39,275 bases of DNA from Staphylococcus massiliensis CCUG 55927 (GTDB lineage: Bacteria; Bacillota; Bacilli; Staphylococcales; Staphylococcaceae): assembly GCF_000298075.1 (NCBI RefSeq), contig NZ_JH815597.1, positions 22,973 through 62,247 of the forward strand, in the 5' to 3' direction. Numbering within the stretch: position 1 is the stretch's first letter; every line of letters begins with the position of its first letter. Below the pieces are notes generated by a model. That model was not told where the DNA came from, ran no database searches, and was given only the letters and a program-made list of their open reading frames with translations. The position numbers were made by a program, and so were the translations under genes. Shown here in pieces: positions 8,530 through 17,919 of this stretch.

Positions 8530-8898
8530 ATGGTTTCTCTAAGCCCGTACATTATCGTTGATAACGTTTCAGATGCAATAGAATTATATCAAGAGGCTTT
8601 TGGTGGGGAAGTTAAAATTTTAAATAAGAAAAAGGATGACATTTTACACGCGGAATTACACGTCAATCAATGCGTGATTTTGCACATTTCTTCTGACTAT
8701 GGTCAAGAGACGACAAATGATAATTCGAATATTATTTTAACGTTTGATGAAGTTGAAGCAGAGCGAAAGGCTTATGACACGCTAGCTGAAGAAGGGAATC
8801 CACACATGCCGATTGAACGTACGTTCTTCAACGCGATGCATGGGCAAGTTAAAGATAAATACAAAGTTAATTGGTTAATGAACAGCTTTATACAATAG
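8530..8898 (+). CDS. VOC/glyoxalase-fold protein (PhnB-like)
   Basis: The 122-residue protein has the vicinal-oxygen-chelate fold pattern of the PhnB/glyoxalase-like group. SPYIIVDNVSDAIELYQEAFGGEV at the N-terminus is the typical opening strand and helix, LHAELHV near residue 40 is the second strand, and the C-terminus ends with DKYKVNWLMN, which resembles the DkfGv.W motif of PhnB-like proteins. Members range from metalloenzymes to antibiotic-binding proteins; the substrate here is unknown. ATG 8530 follows AAGGAGATGG closely. The gene stands alone, diverging from coaW and converging on the BCCT transporter gene. Confidence 0.85.
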   Translation: MVSLSPYIIVDNVSDAIELYQEAFGGEVKILNKKKDDILHAELHVNQCVILHISSDYGQETTNDNSNIILTFDEVEAERKAYDTLAEEGNPHMPIERTFFNAMHGQVKDKYKVNWLMNSFIQ

Positions 8899-8910
8899 AA
8901 CGCATAATAA

Positions 8911-8945
8911 AAGGATGAGACTTTTCAAGGTCTCATCCTTATTAA
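8911..8945. terminator. Bidirectional terminator between the VOC and BCCT genes
   Basis: An 11-bp perfect stem, AAGGATGAGAC (8911-8921) / GTCTCATCCTT (8930-8940), separates two convergent genes. The T-rich tail is better on the minus strand (TTTTATTAT), so it mainly serves the transporter gene. Confidence 0.85.
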
Positions 8946-8947
8946 AG

Positions 8948-10540
8948 TTAATCTTTAGCTTCATCTTCACGTTCTTCTAATGTAAGTGAGAAATCTTTGT
9001 CATCATCAATGTGCTTCATCTTGAAGTGTTTGATATCTTCACGTTTTAAAGCTCGCATTAATGAAATAATCATAAGTAGTAATATAATCGAAAATGGTAG
9101 GCCCGTTACGACAGCTGCAGTTTGTAAACTTGTTAAACCACCCGCTATCGTCATTGCTACAGAAATAGCTCCTATTAAAATACCCCAAATTAATTTATGT
9201 TTACGTTTAGGATTCTTAACGCCGCCAGTTGCCATACCTGAAACGATATGTGTTGTAGAGTCAGCGCTTGTAACAAGGAATGTGAAAATTAAGACAATTG
9301 CGAGTGCGCTTGTGACTTCGTATAAAGGAAATTTAGATAGTAGTTCGAATAAAGCAACACTATAATCTTTATCAACGATTGTAGCCATTCCTTTGCCGTG
9401 TTCTAACACGTATTTTAAAGCAGTACCACCAAAGCCAGCTATCCAAGTAAATGAGATTATTGGTGGAATAATGAGTACACCAATGACGAATTCGCGAATC
9501 GTACGTCCTTTTGAGACACGTGCCACAAATCCGCCAATAAAAGGTGACCATGAAATAACCCAGGCCCAATAGAAAATAGTCCATTGTTGCGTCCAACCAT
9601 CATTCCCTTTGTACGGATTGATGCGTAAGCTATATTCGACGAAATGTCTTAAGTAATCGCCTATAGCTAATGTGAAAGATTTAACAACAAATAGAATATC
9701 TCCAAATATAAGTACAAATACTAATAATATTGCACCTACAAATATATTTAAATTACTTAACCATTTAACACCGCGGTCTAAACCAGTTAATGCTGATCCT
9801 AAGAAGATCAATGTCATCACTACAGTAATGATTATTTTAGTTGGATTCGCATTTGGTAAATCGTATACATGGTTTAAGCCACCACCAATTTGCATAATAC
9901 CTAAACCAATAGAAGTTGCGATACCCATTACGGTAGCGATAACAGCTAATATATCGATAATATTACGCCATGGTCTGCCATACGTTTCACCGAGGACAGG
10001 TTCCATAGCAGTTGAGATGAGACCGTCACGGTCTTTTCTAAATTGAAAATAGGCAACGATTAGCCCGCTTATTGCAAAGATAGACCATTGTGAGATACCC
10101 CAGTGGAAGAATGTGTATCCCATTGCGACACGTGCAGATTCTTGTGTCGCATCTTTAGCAATATCGGGAGAAGGTGAGTGTAAGAAGTGTGTCAATGGTT
10201 CGGCAACACCCCAGAATACGATCCCCACGCCAAGACCGGCTGAGAATAGCATACCTATCCATGATAGGAAGGAAAATTCAGGTTCTGAGTTATCCTTACC
10301 AAGTTTAAATCTTCCATAACGTGACATCGCTAATCCTATGAGAAAGATGTCGAGTACAAATACGATGATTAGAAATAACCACCCAAACCCCTGTGAGAGT
10401 GAATCGTAAACAAATTGTGCGTATTTTCCGAAAATTTTAGGGAAAATAGCAGCAATCAATGTCAAAATCAATAGTATCGTCAGTGAAACCCCATAGACGA
10501 TATTTCTGTGTCTTCTTTTAGTTTGATGTTCAGTTTCCAT
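8948..10540 (-). CDS. opuD: BCCT family betaine/choline/carnitine transporter
   Basis: The 530-residue integral membrane protein belongs to the betaine-carnitine-choline transporters, Na+- or H+-driven uptake systems for compatible solutes under salt stress. About twelve membrane segments are visible. The glycine-rich SAGLGVGIVFWGVAEP near residue 105 is the unwound TM3 substrate/ion region, and WAWVISWSPFIGGFVARVSKG near 320-340 is the TM8 tryptophan signature of the family. The charged C-terminal tail (after MRALKREDIKHFKM) resembles the osmosensing tail of BetP/OpuD. I chose ATG 10540 because AAAGGGGA stands five to six bases away; the upstream ATG at 10555 has poor spacing. Substrate choice among glycine betaine, choline and carnitine cannot be decided here, so the symbol is tentative. 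Confidence 0.9.
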   Translation of the reverse strand: METEHQTKRRHRNIVYGVSLTILLILTLIAAIFPKIFGKYAQFVYDSLSQGFGWLFLIIVFVLDIFLIGLAMSRYGRFKLGKDNSEPEFSFLSWIGMLFSAGLGVGIVFWGVAEPLTHFLHSPSPDIAKDATQESARVAMGYTFFHWGISQWSIFAISGLIVAYFQFRKDRDGLISTAMEPVLGETYGRPWRNIIDILAVIATVMGIATSIGLGIMQIGGGLNHVYDLPNANPTKIIITVVMTLIFLGSALTGLDRGVKWLSNLNIFVGAILLVFVLIFGDILFVVKSFTLAIGDYLRHFVEYSLRINPYKGNDGWTQQWTIFYWAWVISWSPFIGGFVARVSKGRTIREFVIGVLIIPPIISFTWIAGFGGTALKYVLEHGKGMATIVDKDYSVALFELLSKFPLYEVTSALAIVLIFTFLVTSADSTTHIVSGMATGGVKNPKRKHKLIWGILIGAISVAMTIAGGLTSLQTAAVVTGLPFSIILLLMIISLMRALKREDIKHFKMKHIDDDKDFSLTLEEREDEAKD

Positions 10541-10602
10541 AAAATCCCCTTTCATTTCCTTTACAATTAATTACCTTACATAATTTATATTGTACATTCA
10601 AG

Positions 10603-10630
10603 TTTCAATTTTTAAGAATACGTGTATAAT
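10603..10630 (+). promoter_or_regulatory. Promoter of the GNAT gene
   Basis: TATAAT (10625-10630) is preceded 16 bases upstream by TTTCAA (10603-10608). The position, 31 bases before the start codon, fits. Confidence 0.5.
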
Positions 10631-10661
10631 TTAAGTAAAATATACTTAGAGGATGTAATTA

Positions 10662-11522
10662 ATGAATTATCAAAAACAATTTGAAAATATTACGATTCGA
10701 ACATTTAGTGAAGATTATAGAGAAGCATTAGAGGCTTTTGAACTAAGTGAACGTCAACGCGTTTATTCATCGCTTCCTAAAGAAGTGCTAGATGAAGCGT
10801 TAAATGACGAAAATCGTATTGCTAACATCGCGATTAACGAACAAGGTGAAGTGATTGGCTTTTTTGTGTTACATCAGTTTTATCAGCACGAGGGTTATGA
10901 AACACCGCATGAAGTCATATACATTCGTTCATTATCGATTAACGAAGCATACCAAGGTAAGGGTTATGGCACTAAAATTATGATGAACTTACCGAACTAT
11001 GTTAAAGATGTTTATCCTGAATTTAATCATTTATATTTAGTCGTAGACGCTGAGAATGAAGGGGCATGGAATTTATATGAGCGCTCAGGTTTCATGCATG
11101 CAGCGACGAAAGAATCAGGCCCTATAGGTAAGGAACGTCTGTATTACTTAGACTTAGATACTAAATACGTATCTTCGTTACGCATACAAGTTAACCAATC
11201 GACAAGCCGTGATCATTTAACGATTATTGACTTAATGCTCGATCAAGAGAAAGTAGGCTTTATCGCACTCGAAACGAATCGTGATCGCATTATTATTCGT
11301 GCGATTGAAGTTGAAAGTGATAGACGTGACTCAGGTATTGCTGAGAATGCTTTACGTCAACTTGCTACGTTCGTACGTAAGACATTTGATAAAACTTCGG
11401 TAATCGAATGTACCTTATTTGGTATTCGTAATCAGTTCAGGCCTCTTCTTGAAAAAAGTAACTTCGTTACCGTTGATGCAAACGATGATTTCACGATGTT
11501 TGAGAAATATATTAATTATTAG
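10662..11522 (+). CDS. GNAT acetyltransferase with two GNAT domains
   Basis: This 286-residue protein has two GNAT folds. The N-terminal domain (about 10-165) is intact. IRSLSINEAYQGKGYGTKIM carries the QGKGYG acetyl-CoA pyrophosphate loop, and NEGAWNLYERSGFM is the usual closing motif B. The C-terminal domain (about 175-285) keeps the layout in AIEVESDRRDSGIAENAL, but its acetyl-CoA loop is degenerate, so it may be structural or bind the acceptor. The acceptor is unknown. The start follows AGAGG at 10648-10652. No terminator is visible before rpoE, so some read-through into rpoE is likely. It diverges from the BCCT gene. Confidence 0.85.
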   Translation: MNYQKQFENITIRTFSEDYREALEAFELSERQRVYSSLPKEVLDEALNDENRIANIAINEQGEVIGFFVLHQFYQHEGYETPHEVIYIRSLSINEAYQGKGYGTKIMMNLPNYVKDVYPEFNHLYLVVDAENEGAWNLYERSGFMHAATKESGPIGKERLYYLDLDTKYVSSLRIQVNQSTSRDHLTIIDLMLDQEKVGFIALETNRDRIIIRAIEVESDRRDSGIAENALRQLATFVRKTFDKTSVIECTLFGIRNQFRPLLEKSNFVTVDANDDFTMFEKYINY

Positions 11523-11541
11523 TTGATTGATAAATCCGTTC

Positions 11542-11571
11542 TTGTCATTTATAATTTATTTTTGTTAAGAT
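11542..11571 (+). promoter_or_regulatory. rpoE promoter
   Basis: TTGTCA (11542-11547) and TAAGAT (11566-11571) are 18 bases apart. A TG one base before the -10 makes it an extended -10 type. Confidence 0.5.
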
Positions 11572-11615
11572 ATGAAAAGATATTGGATAATGCCTTTGAA
11601 AGGAAGAATGCGTAA

Positions 11616-12146
11616 ATGAAATTAAAGGATTACACAAAAGAGATGGTAAATGAAAAATCATTTATCGATATGGCGTATACGTTATTAAATGAAAAAGGTT
11701 CAACGATGAATTTATATGACATGATTGACGAATTTAAAAAAATCGGTGGCTATAATGATAGCGAAATTGAAAATCGTGTTGTTCAATTCTATACAGACTT
11801 AAATACAGATGGTCGTTTCTTAAGTGTTGGCGATAATATTTGGGGACTTAGAGATTGGTATTCAGTTGATGACATTGAAGAGAAGATTGCGCCAACAATC
11901 CAAAAGTTTGATATCTTAGATGAAGACGATGAAGAAGATAAAAATTTAACGTTGCTAGGTGAAGATGATAAAGAAGAGGGCGAATCATCTCAAAGTAATA
12001 ACAATGAATCAAACGAAATTGAAGATCCTGAAGACGAACCTGTTGAAGAAGAAATTGATGAATCAGATCTTGTTGTTGATGAAGAAGATGACGAAGATAT
12101 CGAAGAAGAAGACGACGAAACAGAAACTGAAGACGAAGAAGAGTAA
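11616..12146 (+). CDS. rpoE: RNA polymerase delta subunit
   Basis: RpoE (delta) binds core RNA polymerase in Firmicutes. It raises recycling, displaces nucleic acids and makes initiation more sensitive to the concentration of the first nucleotide. The 176-residue protein has a folded N-terminal HARE-HTH domain (about 1-90; [22 protein letters not shown], then [25 protein letters not shown]) and a disordered C-terminal tail of about 80 residues made almost wholly of Asp and Glu. The ribosome site AAAGGAAG precedes ATG 11616. It lies directly before pyrG, as in many Bacillota; this is notable because the pyrG leader below depends on nucleotide-sensitive initiation. Confidence 0.96.
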   Translation: MKLKDYTKEMVNEKSFIDMAYTLLNEKGSTMNLYDMIDEFKKIGGYNDSEIENRVVQFYTDLNTDGRFLSVGDNIWGLRDWYSVDDIEEKIAPTIQKFDILDEDDEEDKNLTLLGEDDKEEGESSQSNNNESNEIEDPEDEPVEEEIDESDLVVDEEDDEDIEEEDDETETEDEEE

Positions 12147-12161
12147 GTCATAGAAATTTAA

Positions 12162-12189
12162 TTGACTTTTTCTTCTAACGTGATAAAAT
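12162..12189 (+). promoter_or_regulatory. pyrG promoter
   Basis: TTGACT (12162-12167) and TAAAAT (12184-12189) are 16 bases apart. The predicted transcript begins at GGGC (12197-12200), the start used for reiterative transcription at pyrG in Bacillus subtilis. Confidence 0.75.
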
Positions 12190-12196
12190 TTTATTT

Positions 12197-12274
12197 GGGC
12201 TCCTTTTAATAGGACGATGTGTATAAACTAATATACGCTCCCCTTACAAACATGTGAGAGGGAGCGATTTTTTT
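12197..12274 (+). promoter_or_regulatory. pyrG leader: CTP-sensing attenuator by G reiteration
   Basis: The predicted leader starts GGGCTCC (12197-12203) and ends in an intrinsic terminator, with stem CGCTCCC (12236-12242) / GGGAGCG (12260-12266) and seven T (12268-12274). In Bacillus subtilis pyrG, low CTP stalls polymerase after GGG and extra G residues are added. These then pair with the C/U-rich left arm of the terminator and let transcription continue. Here CTCCCC (12238-12243) could pair with such a G-tract. All parts are present; the mechanism is inferred by homology. Confidence 0.85.
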
Positions 12275-12312
12275 ATTTTAAGAATGAATAGATAGATGGC
12301 TCGATTTCATGA

Positions 12313-13932
<1,620 letters not shown>

Positions 13933-13937
13933 AATTT

Positions 13938-13972
13938 AGCCCAAGTTACATGATGCGTAACTTGGGCTTTTT
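13938..13972. terminator. Bidirectional terminator between pyrG and the DUF2529 gene
   Basis: A perfect 12-bp stem AGCCCAAGTTAC (13938-13949) / GTAACTTGGGCT (13957-13968) is followed by Ts to 13972 and preceded by A-rich sequence. Confidence 0.93.
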
Positions 13973-13980
13973 ACATAGAT

Positions 13981-14502
13981 TTATAAATCTAAATCGCGAA
14001 TCATTTCTACCATTTGTGTGTAAATTTCATAATAAATATAACTAAACGCAATCGGGTGAGGTGTCACGACTTTATCATAATCCTCAGTAAATACGATTGG
14101 ACGTGGCGTACTTAAGTCGATAAAGTGCATGAGATGATCTGGCATTGTCGTTTCTTTAGGTTTATTACACACAACAACAAAATCTACATCTTTATCGATT
14201 AAAGCTTTAACATCAGCTTGCATGTCTTCTGTGTAAAATGGGCTAAATAAGAATACACGATCTGTAGTGTCTAGTTCATCAAGGCTATTTAATGAACTTA
14301 GTAGTTTACTTGATTCTAATTTTTCACTGCTTGATGTAACATAGCTTTCAAAACATTTTAAATCATCATAGCCTTTTACATAAACATGACCTTCGCCGCC
14401 GATTGCTTGAATTAAGCACTGACTTGCCATTTGAATGTCTAAATCTTGGTTTTCGATACGGTTAAATACACCGTTTATTTGAGTGTTGAGTATTTTAGAC
14501 AT
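13981..14502 (-). CDS. DUF2529 family protein (SIS-like fold)
   Basis: This 173-residue protein matches the DUF2529 family found beside pyrG/fba in staphylococci and bacilli; its role is not established. The pattern AIGGEGHVYVKGYDDL near residue 38, RVFLFSPF near 90, VDFVVVCNKP near 115 and the region around STPRPIVFTED resembles a sugar-isomerase (SIS) sheet, but no catalytic residues can be named. I chose ATG 14502 because GGAGG stands just upstream on the minus strand. A longer reading from 14613 would absorb a possible cre site and has no ribosome signal. It is the only minus-strand gene between pyrG and the window end, and its promoter would face away from fba. Confidence 0.8.
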   Translation of the reverse strand: MSKILNTQINGVFNRIENQDLDIQMASQCLIQAIGGEGHVYVKGYDDLKCFESYVTSSSEKLESSKLLSSLNSLDELDTTDRVFLFSPFYTEDMQADVKALIDKDVDFVVVCNKPKETTMPDHLMHFIDLSTPRPIVFTEDYDKVVTPHPIAFSYIYYEIYTQMVEMIRDLDL

Positions 14503-14533
14503 GATAAACCTCCGTTCTTCTGTACGTCTCAAA

Positions 14534-14548
14534 TTGTAAGCGATGGCA
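14534..14548. promoter_or_regulatory. Candidate CcpA site (cre)
   Basis: The 15 bases TTGTAAGCGATGGCA match the degenerate cre consensus WTGNAANCGNWNNCW at every fixed position. It lies 32 bases upstream of the DUF2529 start (minus strand) and about 125 bases upstream of the fba -10. Such a degenerate motif can occur by chance. Confidence 0.35.
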
Positions 14549-14672
14549 TTTGTAATTGCAATATGGGAGGGCTTTTCAAAAAAAGTGGCGAAAATGGTAA
14601 ATTTGTTTAACACCTGCGCATATAAATACTGTCATTGAGCGATTTAAAGTACCATTTCATTTCAAAATTAGG

Positions 14673-14678
14673 TATAAT
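14673..14678 (+). promoter_or_regulatory. fba -10 box
   Basis: TATAAT at 14673-14678 lies 47 bases before the fba start. The -35 region has no clear match, so this is a tentative promoter. Confidence 0.4.
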
Positions 14679-14725
14679 TAATTGAGAATACATTGTGCAA
14701 AATATGCACGCGAGGAGGAACGGTC

Positions 14726-15586
14726 ATGCCTTTAGTTTCAATGACAGACATGCTTATTAAAGCAAAAGAAGAAGGTTATGCGGTAGGACAATATAATTTA
14801 AATAACTTAGAATTCACACAAGCCATATTAAAGGCTTCTGAAGAAAAGCAAGCGCCAGTTATATTAGGTGTTTCTGAAGGTGCAGCGCGCTACATGGGTG
14901 GTTTCTACACAGTCGTTAAAATGGTAGAAGGTTTATTACATGATTACAACATCACGGTACCTGTAGCAATTCATTTAGATCATGGTTCAAGCTTTGAAAA
15001 GTGTAAAGAAGCGATTGATGCAGGTTTCACGTCAGTCATGATTGATGCGTCACATGCGCCATTTGAAGAGAACATCGAAATCACGAAGAAAGTAGTTGAT
15101 TATGCGCACGACAGAGGCGTATCTGTTGAAGCGGAACTTGGTACGGTTGGTGGCCAAGAAGATGACGTTGTAGCAGATGGGGTTATTTACGCTGATCCTA
15201 AAGAATGCCAAGAGCTTGTTGAACGTACGGGTATCGACACGCTTGCACCAGCGTTAGGTTCTGTACACGGTCCTTATAAAGGTGAACCAAACCTAGGCTT
15301 TAAAGAGATGGAAGAAATTGGAGCTTCAACTGGACTTCCACTAGTTCTACACGGCGGAACTGGTATCCCTACACATGATATTCAGAAGGCGATTTCGTTT
15401 GGCACTGCTAAGATTAACGTGAACACTGAGAATCAGATTTCTTCAGCAAAAGCCGTTCGTGAAACGCTTGAAAAGGATCAAGATATGTATGATCCACGTA
15501 AATACTTAGGTCCTGCACGTGAAGCAATTATCGAAACTGTTAAAGAAAAAATTGAAATGTTTGGGACGACTAATCGAGCAAAATAA
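14726..15586 (+). CDS. fba: Class II fructose-bisphosphate aldolase
   Basis: Fba cleaves fructose-1,6-bisphosphate into glyceraldehyde-3-phosphate and dihydroxyacetone phosphate, and runs in reverse for gluconeogenesis. The 286-residue protein is the zinc-dependent class II type. HLDHGSS near residue 80 holds a zinc His and the catalytic Asp, EAELGTVGG near 132 is the conserved Glu loop, VHGPYKG near 180 has a zinc His and phosphate loop, and LHGGTGIP near 207 has the third zinc His. NTENQ near 230 is the substrate-binding part. ATG 14726 follows AGGAGG (14713-14718) with a 7-base gap. A terminator follows. Location beside murZ is usual for this group. Confidence 0.97.
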   Translation: MPLVSMTDMLIKAKEEGYAVGQYNLNNLEFTQAILKASEEKQAPVILGVSEGAARYMGGFYTVVKMVEGLLHDYNITVPVAIHLDHGSSFEKCKEAIDAGFTSVMIDASHAPFEENIEITKKVVDYAHDRGVSVEAELGTVGGQEDDVVADGVIYADPKECQELVERTGIDTLAPALGSVHGPYKGEPNLGFKEMEEIGASTGLPLVLHGGTGIPTHDIQKAISFGTAKINVNTENQISSAKAVRETLEKDQDMYDPRKYLGPAREAIIETVKEKIEMFGTTNRAK

Positions 15587-15613
15587 TGTTTGAAATGCTA
15601 TAATAATTATATC

Positions 15614-15646
15614 AAAAGTCACTATACGATTGTATAGTGACTTTTT
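15614..15646 (+). terminator. Intrinsic terminator after fba
   Basis: A 14-bp stem AAAAGTCACTATAC (15614-15627) / GTATAGTGACTTTT (15632-15645) with a GATT loop ends in a T-run. Confidence 0.93.
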
Positions 15647-15804
15647 ACATATATTTAAGTAAAATTTACGTAAATATTATTAGATTATTTTGGGTATATA
15701 ATGACTGAAAGTTATTTTGCAATTTCAAAATGATTAAACTAAGATGCGCTTTTTATGAAGTGATAAAAGTTTATTAAGAACGTATATAAAAGGAGAACTC
15801 AAGC

Positions 15805-17064
15805 ATGGCTGAAGAAGTTATCAAAATAAAAGGCGGCCAACGTTTAAATGGTAAAGTTCAAATTAGTGGGGCTAAGAACAGTGCCGTCGCTATTATTCCC
15901 GCAACAATTTTAGCTGAACAACAAGTTACAATTGATGGCTTACCTGAGATTTTAGATGTAGAAACGCTCGTAAGTCTTCTTGGTGACTTAAATATCAAAA
16001 CATCTCTTAAAGGGGACACACTAGAAGTTAACCCTAAAGAAATAGAGAATGTGCCACTTCCTAATAATAAAGTTGAATCTTTAAGAGCGTCTTATTATAT
16101 GATGGGCGCAATGCTTGGTCGTTTTAAAAAATGTGTTATCGGTTTACCAGGAGGTTGCCCATTAGGACCTCGTCCAATTGATCAGCACATTAAAGGTTTC
16201 AAAGCTTTAGGTGCTAAAATTGATGAATCTAGTACGTCTTCAATGAAGATTGAAGCTGAAGAATTAAAGGGTGCGAACATTTATTTAGATGTCGTAAGTG
16301 TAGGAGCGACGATTAATATTATGCTTGCAGCCGTTCGCGCACAAGGCCAAACAGTAATCGAGAACGCAGCTAAAGAACCTGAAGTTGTAGATGTCGCGAA
16401 CTTCCTTAATAGTTTAGGTGCTAAAGTATCAGGAGCTGGTACTAGTTCTTTAAAGATTACAGGTGTGCCTGAATTAGGCGGCAGCCGTCACAGTGTGATT
16501 CCAGACAGAATCGAAGCGGGCACGTATATGTGTATTGCGGCTGCATGTGGTGATAACATCGAGCTTAACAATATTATTGCTAAGCATATCGACCCACTTA
16601 CAGTTAAATTACGCGAATTAGGTATCGATGTAGATATCGATGAAGATAGCGTACGTATTTCAAGTTCTGAACCATATCAAAGTGTTCATATTAAGACACT
16701 TGTATACCCTGGATTCGCAACTGACCTTCAACAACCGATTACGCCTTTATTATTCTTAGCTGAAGGACCAAGCTTTGTTAAAGATACAATTTATCCAAAG
16801 CGTTTTAAACACGTGGATGAGCTAAGAAAGATGGGTGCTGATATTTCTGTTGATCAAGGTACAGCTACAATCAAACCATCTAAACTTAAAGGTGCTGAAG
16901 TATATGCAAGTGACCTACGTGCTGGCGCATGCTTAATCGTAGCTGCATTACTTGCTGAAGGTGTGACAACAATTCACAATGTAAGACACATCTACCGTGG
17001 TTATAGCGGCATCGTTGAAAAACTTCGTGAACTCGGTGCCGATGTGTGGACGGAAGAAGTATAA
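15805..17064 (+). CDS. murA2: UDP-GlcNAc 1-carboxyvinyltransferase 2 (MurZ)
   Basis: MurA enzymes transfer enolpyruvate from PEP to UDP-GlcNAc, the first committed step of peptidoglycan synthesis. This 419-residue copy corresponds to the second Gram-positive paralogue (MurZ/MurAB). [10 protein letters not shown] near residue 22 contacts the substrate, and the catalytic cysteine is C118 in [13 protein letters not shown], the residue targeted by fosfomycin. The PLGPRP form tells it apart from the AIGTRP form of the other copy at 37351. PDRIEAGTY near 230 and [10 protein letters not shown] near 300 are further family signatures. ATG 15805 follows AAGGAGAA. It sits between fba and an HxlR-type regulator. 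A -10-like TATAAT at 15697-15702 lacks a good -35. Confidence 0.97.
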   Translation: MAEEVIKIKGGQRLNGKVQISGAKNSAVAIIPATILAEQQVTIDGLPEILDVETLVSLLGDLNIKTSLKGDTLEVNPKEIENVPLPNNKVESLRASYYMMGAMLGRFKKCVIGLPGGCPLGPRPIDQHIKGFKALGAKIDESSTSSMKIEAEELKGANIYLDVVSVGATINIMLAAVRAQGQTVIENAAKEPEVVDVANFLNSLGAKVSGAGTSSLKITGVPELGGSRHSVIPDRIEAGTYMCIAAACGDNIELNNIIAKHIDPLTVKLRELGIDVDIDEDSVRISSSEPYQSVHIKTLVYPGFATDLQQPITPLLFLAEGPSFVKDTIYPKRFKHVDELRKMGADISVDQGTATIKPSKLKGAEVYASDLRAGACLIVAALLAEGVTTIHNVRHIYRGYSGIVEKLRELGADVWTEEV

Positions 17065-17115
17065 AACCTTTATTTTAAACACGAACGTGCAATGTCATAA
17101 CAGAGGTGGATACAC

Positions 17116-17448
17116 ATGGAAATATGTCCATACTTAGAAGAAACGTTTAAGATTCTAGGACGCAGTTGGAATGGCTTAATCGTTAATTATTTATCCAGAT
17201 GTCATAATCATGCAGCACATTTCTCTGACATGAAGCGTGATTTAAAGCCGATTACACCGAGAGCCTTATCAATCAAATTGACTGATTTAGCCGAGTGGGG
17301 GCTTGTTAAGAAAGAAGTCATTTCCAACGCGCCTCATTCAGTTCGATATTGCCTTACTGATAAAGGTTTAGCCTTAGCAAAAGCCCTCTTACCAGTAGAA
17401 GAGTGGGCTCAAGAATATATTGAACTCGAATCAAAAACAAGTAAATGA
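17116..17448 (+). CDS. HxlR-type winged-helix regulator with N-terminal Cys
   Basis: The 110-residue protein fits the HxlR/DUF24 family of dimeric MarR-like winged-helix regulators. WNGLIVNYLS (about 18-27) is helix 1, MKRDLKPITPRALSIKLTDL (about 39-58) is the recognition helix region, and WGLVKKEV with YCLTDKG (about 61-85) forms the wing. It has Cys at residues 4, 29 and 79. A single N-terminal Cys near residue 5-15 is the redox or electrophile sensor in YodB, HypR and QsrR, so C4 (MEICPYLEETF) makes a similar role plausible. Its target is unknown. The aldehyde dehydrogenase gene lies 470 bases downstream, beyond a long hairpin and a repeat array. The start follows an AGAGGTGG site. Confidence 0.88.
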   Translation: MEICPYLEETFKILGRSWNGLIVNYLSRCHNHAAHFSDMKRDLKPITPRALSIKLTDLAEWGLVKKEVISNAPHSVRYCLTDKGLALAKALLPVEEWAQEYIELESKTSK

Positions 17449-17461
17449 TACGAATGATGAG

Positions 17462-17547
17462 CGCAGGACGCCTCGTTTCGTTTACACGATAGGTAAAGTG
17501 ATACTTTGTCATCGTGATACGAAATGTATACGGGTCCTGCGTTTTTT
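17462..17547 (+). terminator. Long composite hairpin terminator after the HxlR gene
   Basis: CGCAGGAC (17462-17469) pairs with GTCCTGCG (17534-17541), followed by six T (17542-17547). Inside, TTTCGT...ACACGAT pairs with ATCGTGATACGAAA, and an AAAGT/ACTTT stem caps it. The result is one nearly continuous hairpin of about 80 bases, much larger than an ordinary terminator. Confidence 0.8.
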
Positions 17548-17835
17548 GGTTTCTCGAAAGGATCGAATGTGGCTTAGGAACGTTTTAAGGTCAATTTAGG
17601 AATTTTAGCAAGGTAGGGCTTTTCAAGAAAGGGTTGAATTGGCTTAGTGAAAATTATAGGTCTGTAACAGAACTTTAAGAGGTTGGGGCTTTTAAAAAAA
17701 GATAAAGTGATGTTGAGGAGAAATTAGGAGTCTGAACGTCTTTATAAGCGTAGGACTTTTCAAAAAGTAAGAGTGATGTTGAGGAGAAATTAGGAGACTT
17801 AACGACTTTATAAGCATAGGACTTTTCAAAGAGGG
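17548..17835. repeat. Degenerate tandem repeats, 66-70 bp period
   Basis: Units begin at about 17548, 17617, 17687, 17753 and 17819 with GGnnTTTCAAAA-like sequence. The third and fourth units are closest: 25 bases (17706-17730 and 17772-17796) are identical at a 66-base shift. Earlier units are progressively more decayed and the last is partial. The plus strand is G/A-rich. No gene is visible from 17449 to 17919. Function is unknown. Confidence 0.75.
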
Positions 17836-17919
17836 AAAGTAAGTTAAAGCAGATGATTTAAACTTTCGAGGGAATCGTCTTAAAATGAAAGTATCAGATG
17901 AATAAAGGAGTGACCATTA

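Noticed and set aside
8997..10319. Plus-strand open frames opposite the BCCT transporter gene
   Set aside because: They are antisense to a well-supported membrane protein and have no start signals or recognisable motifs.
11959..12153. Lysine-rich open frame within rpoE
   Set aside because: It is the +1 reading of the Asp/Glu tail codons of rpoE, an artefact of GAA/GAT runs.
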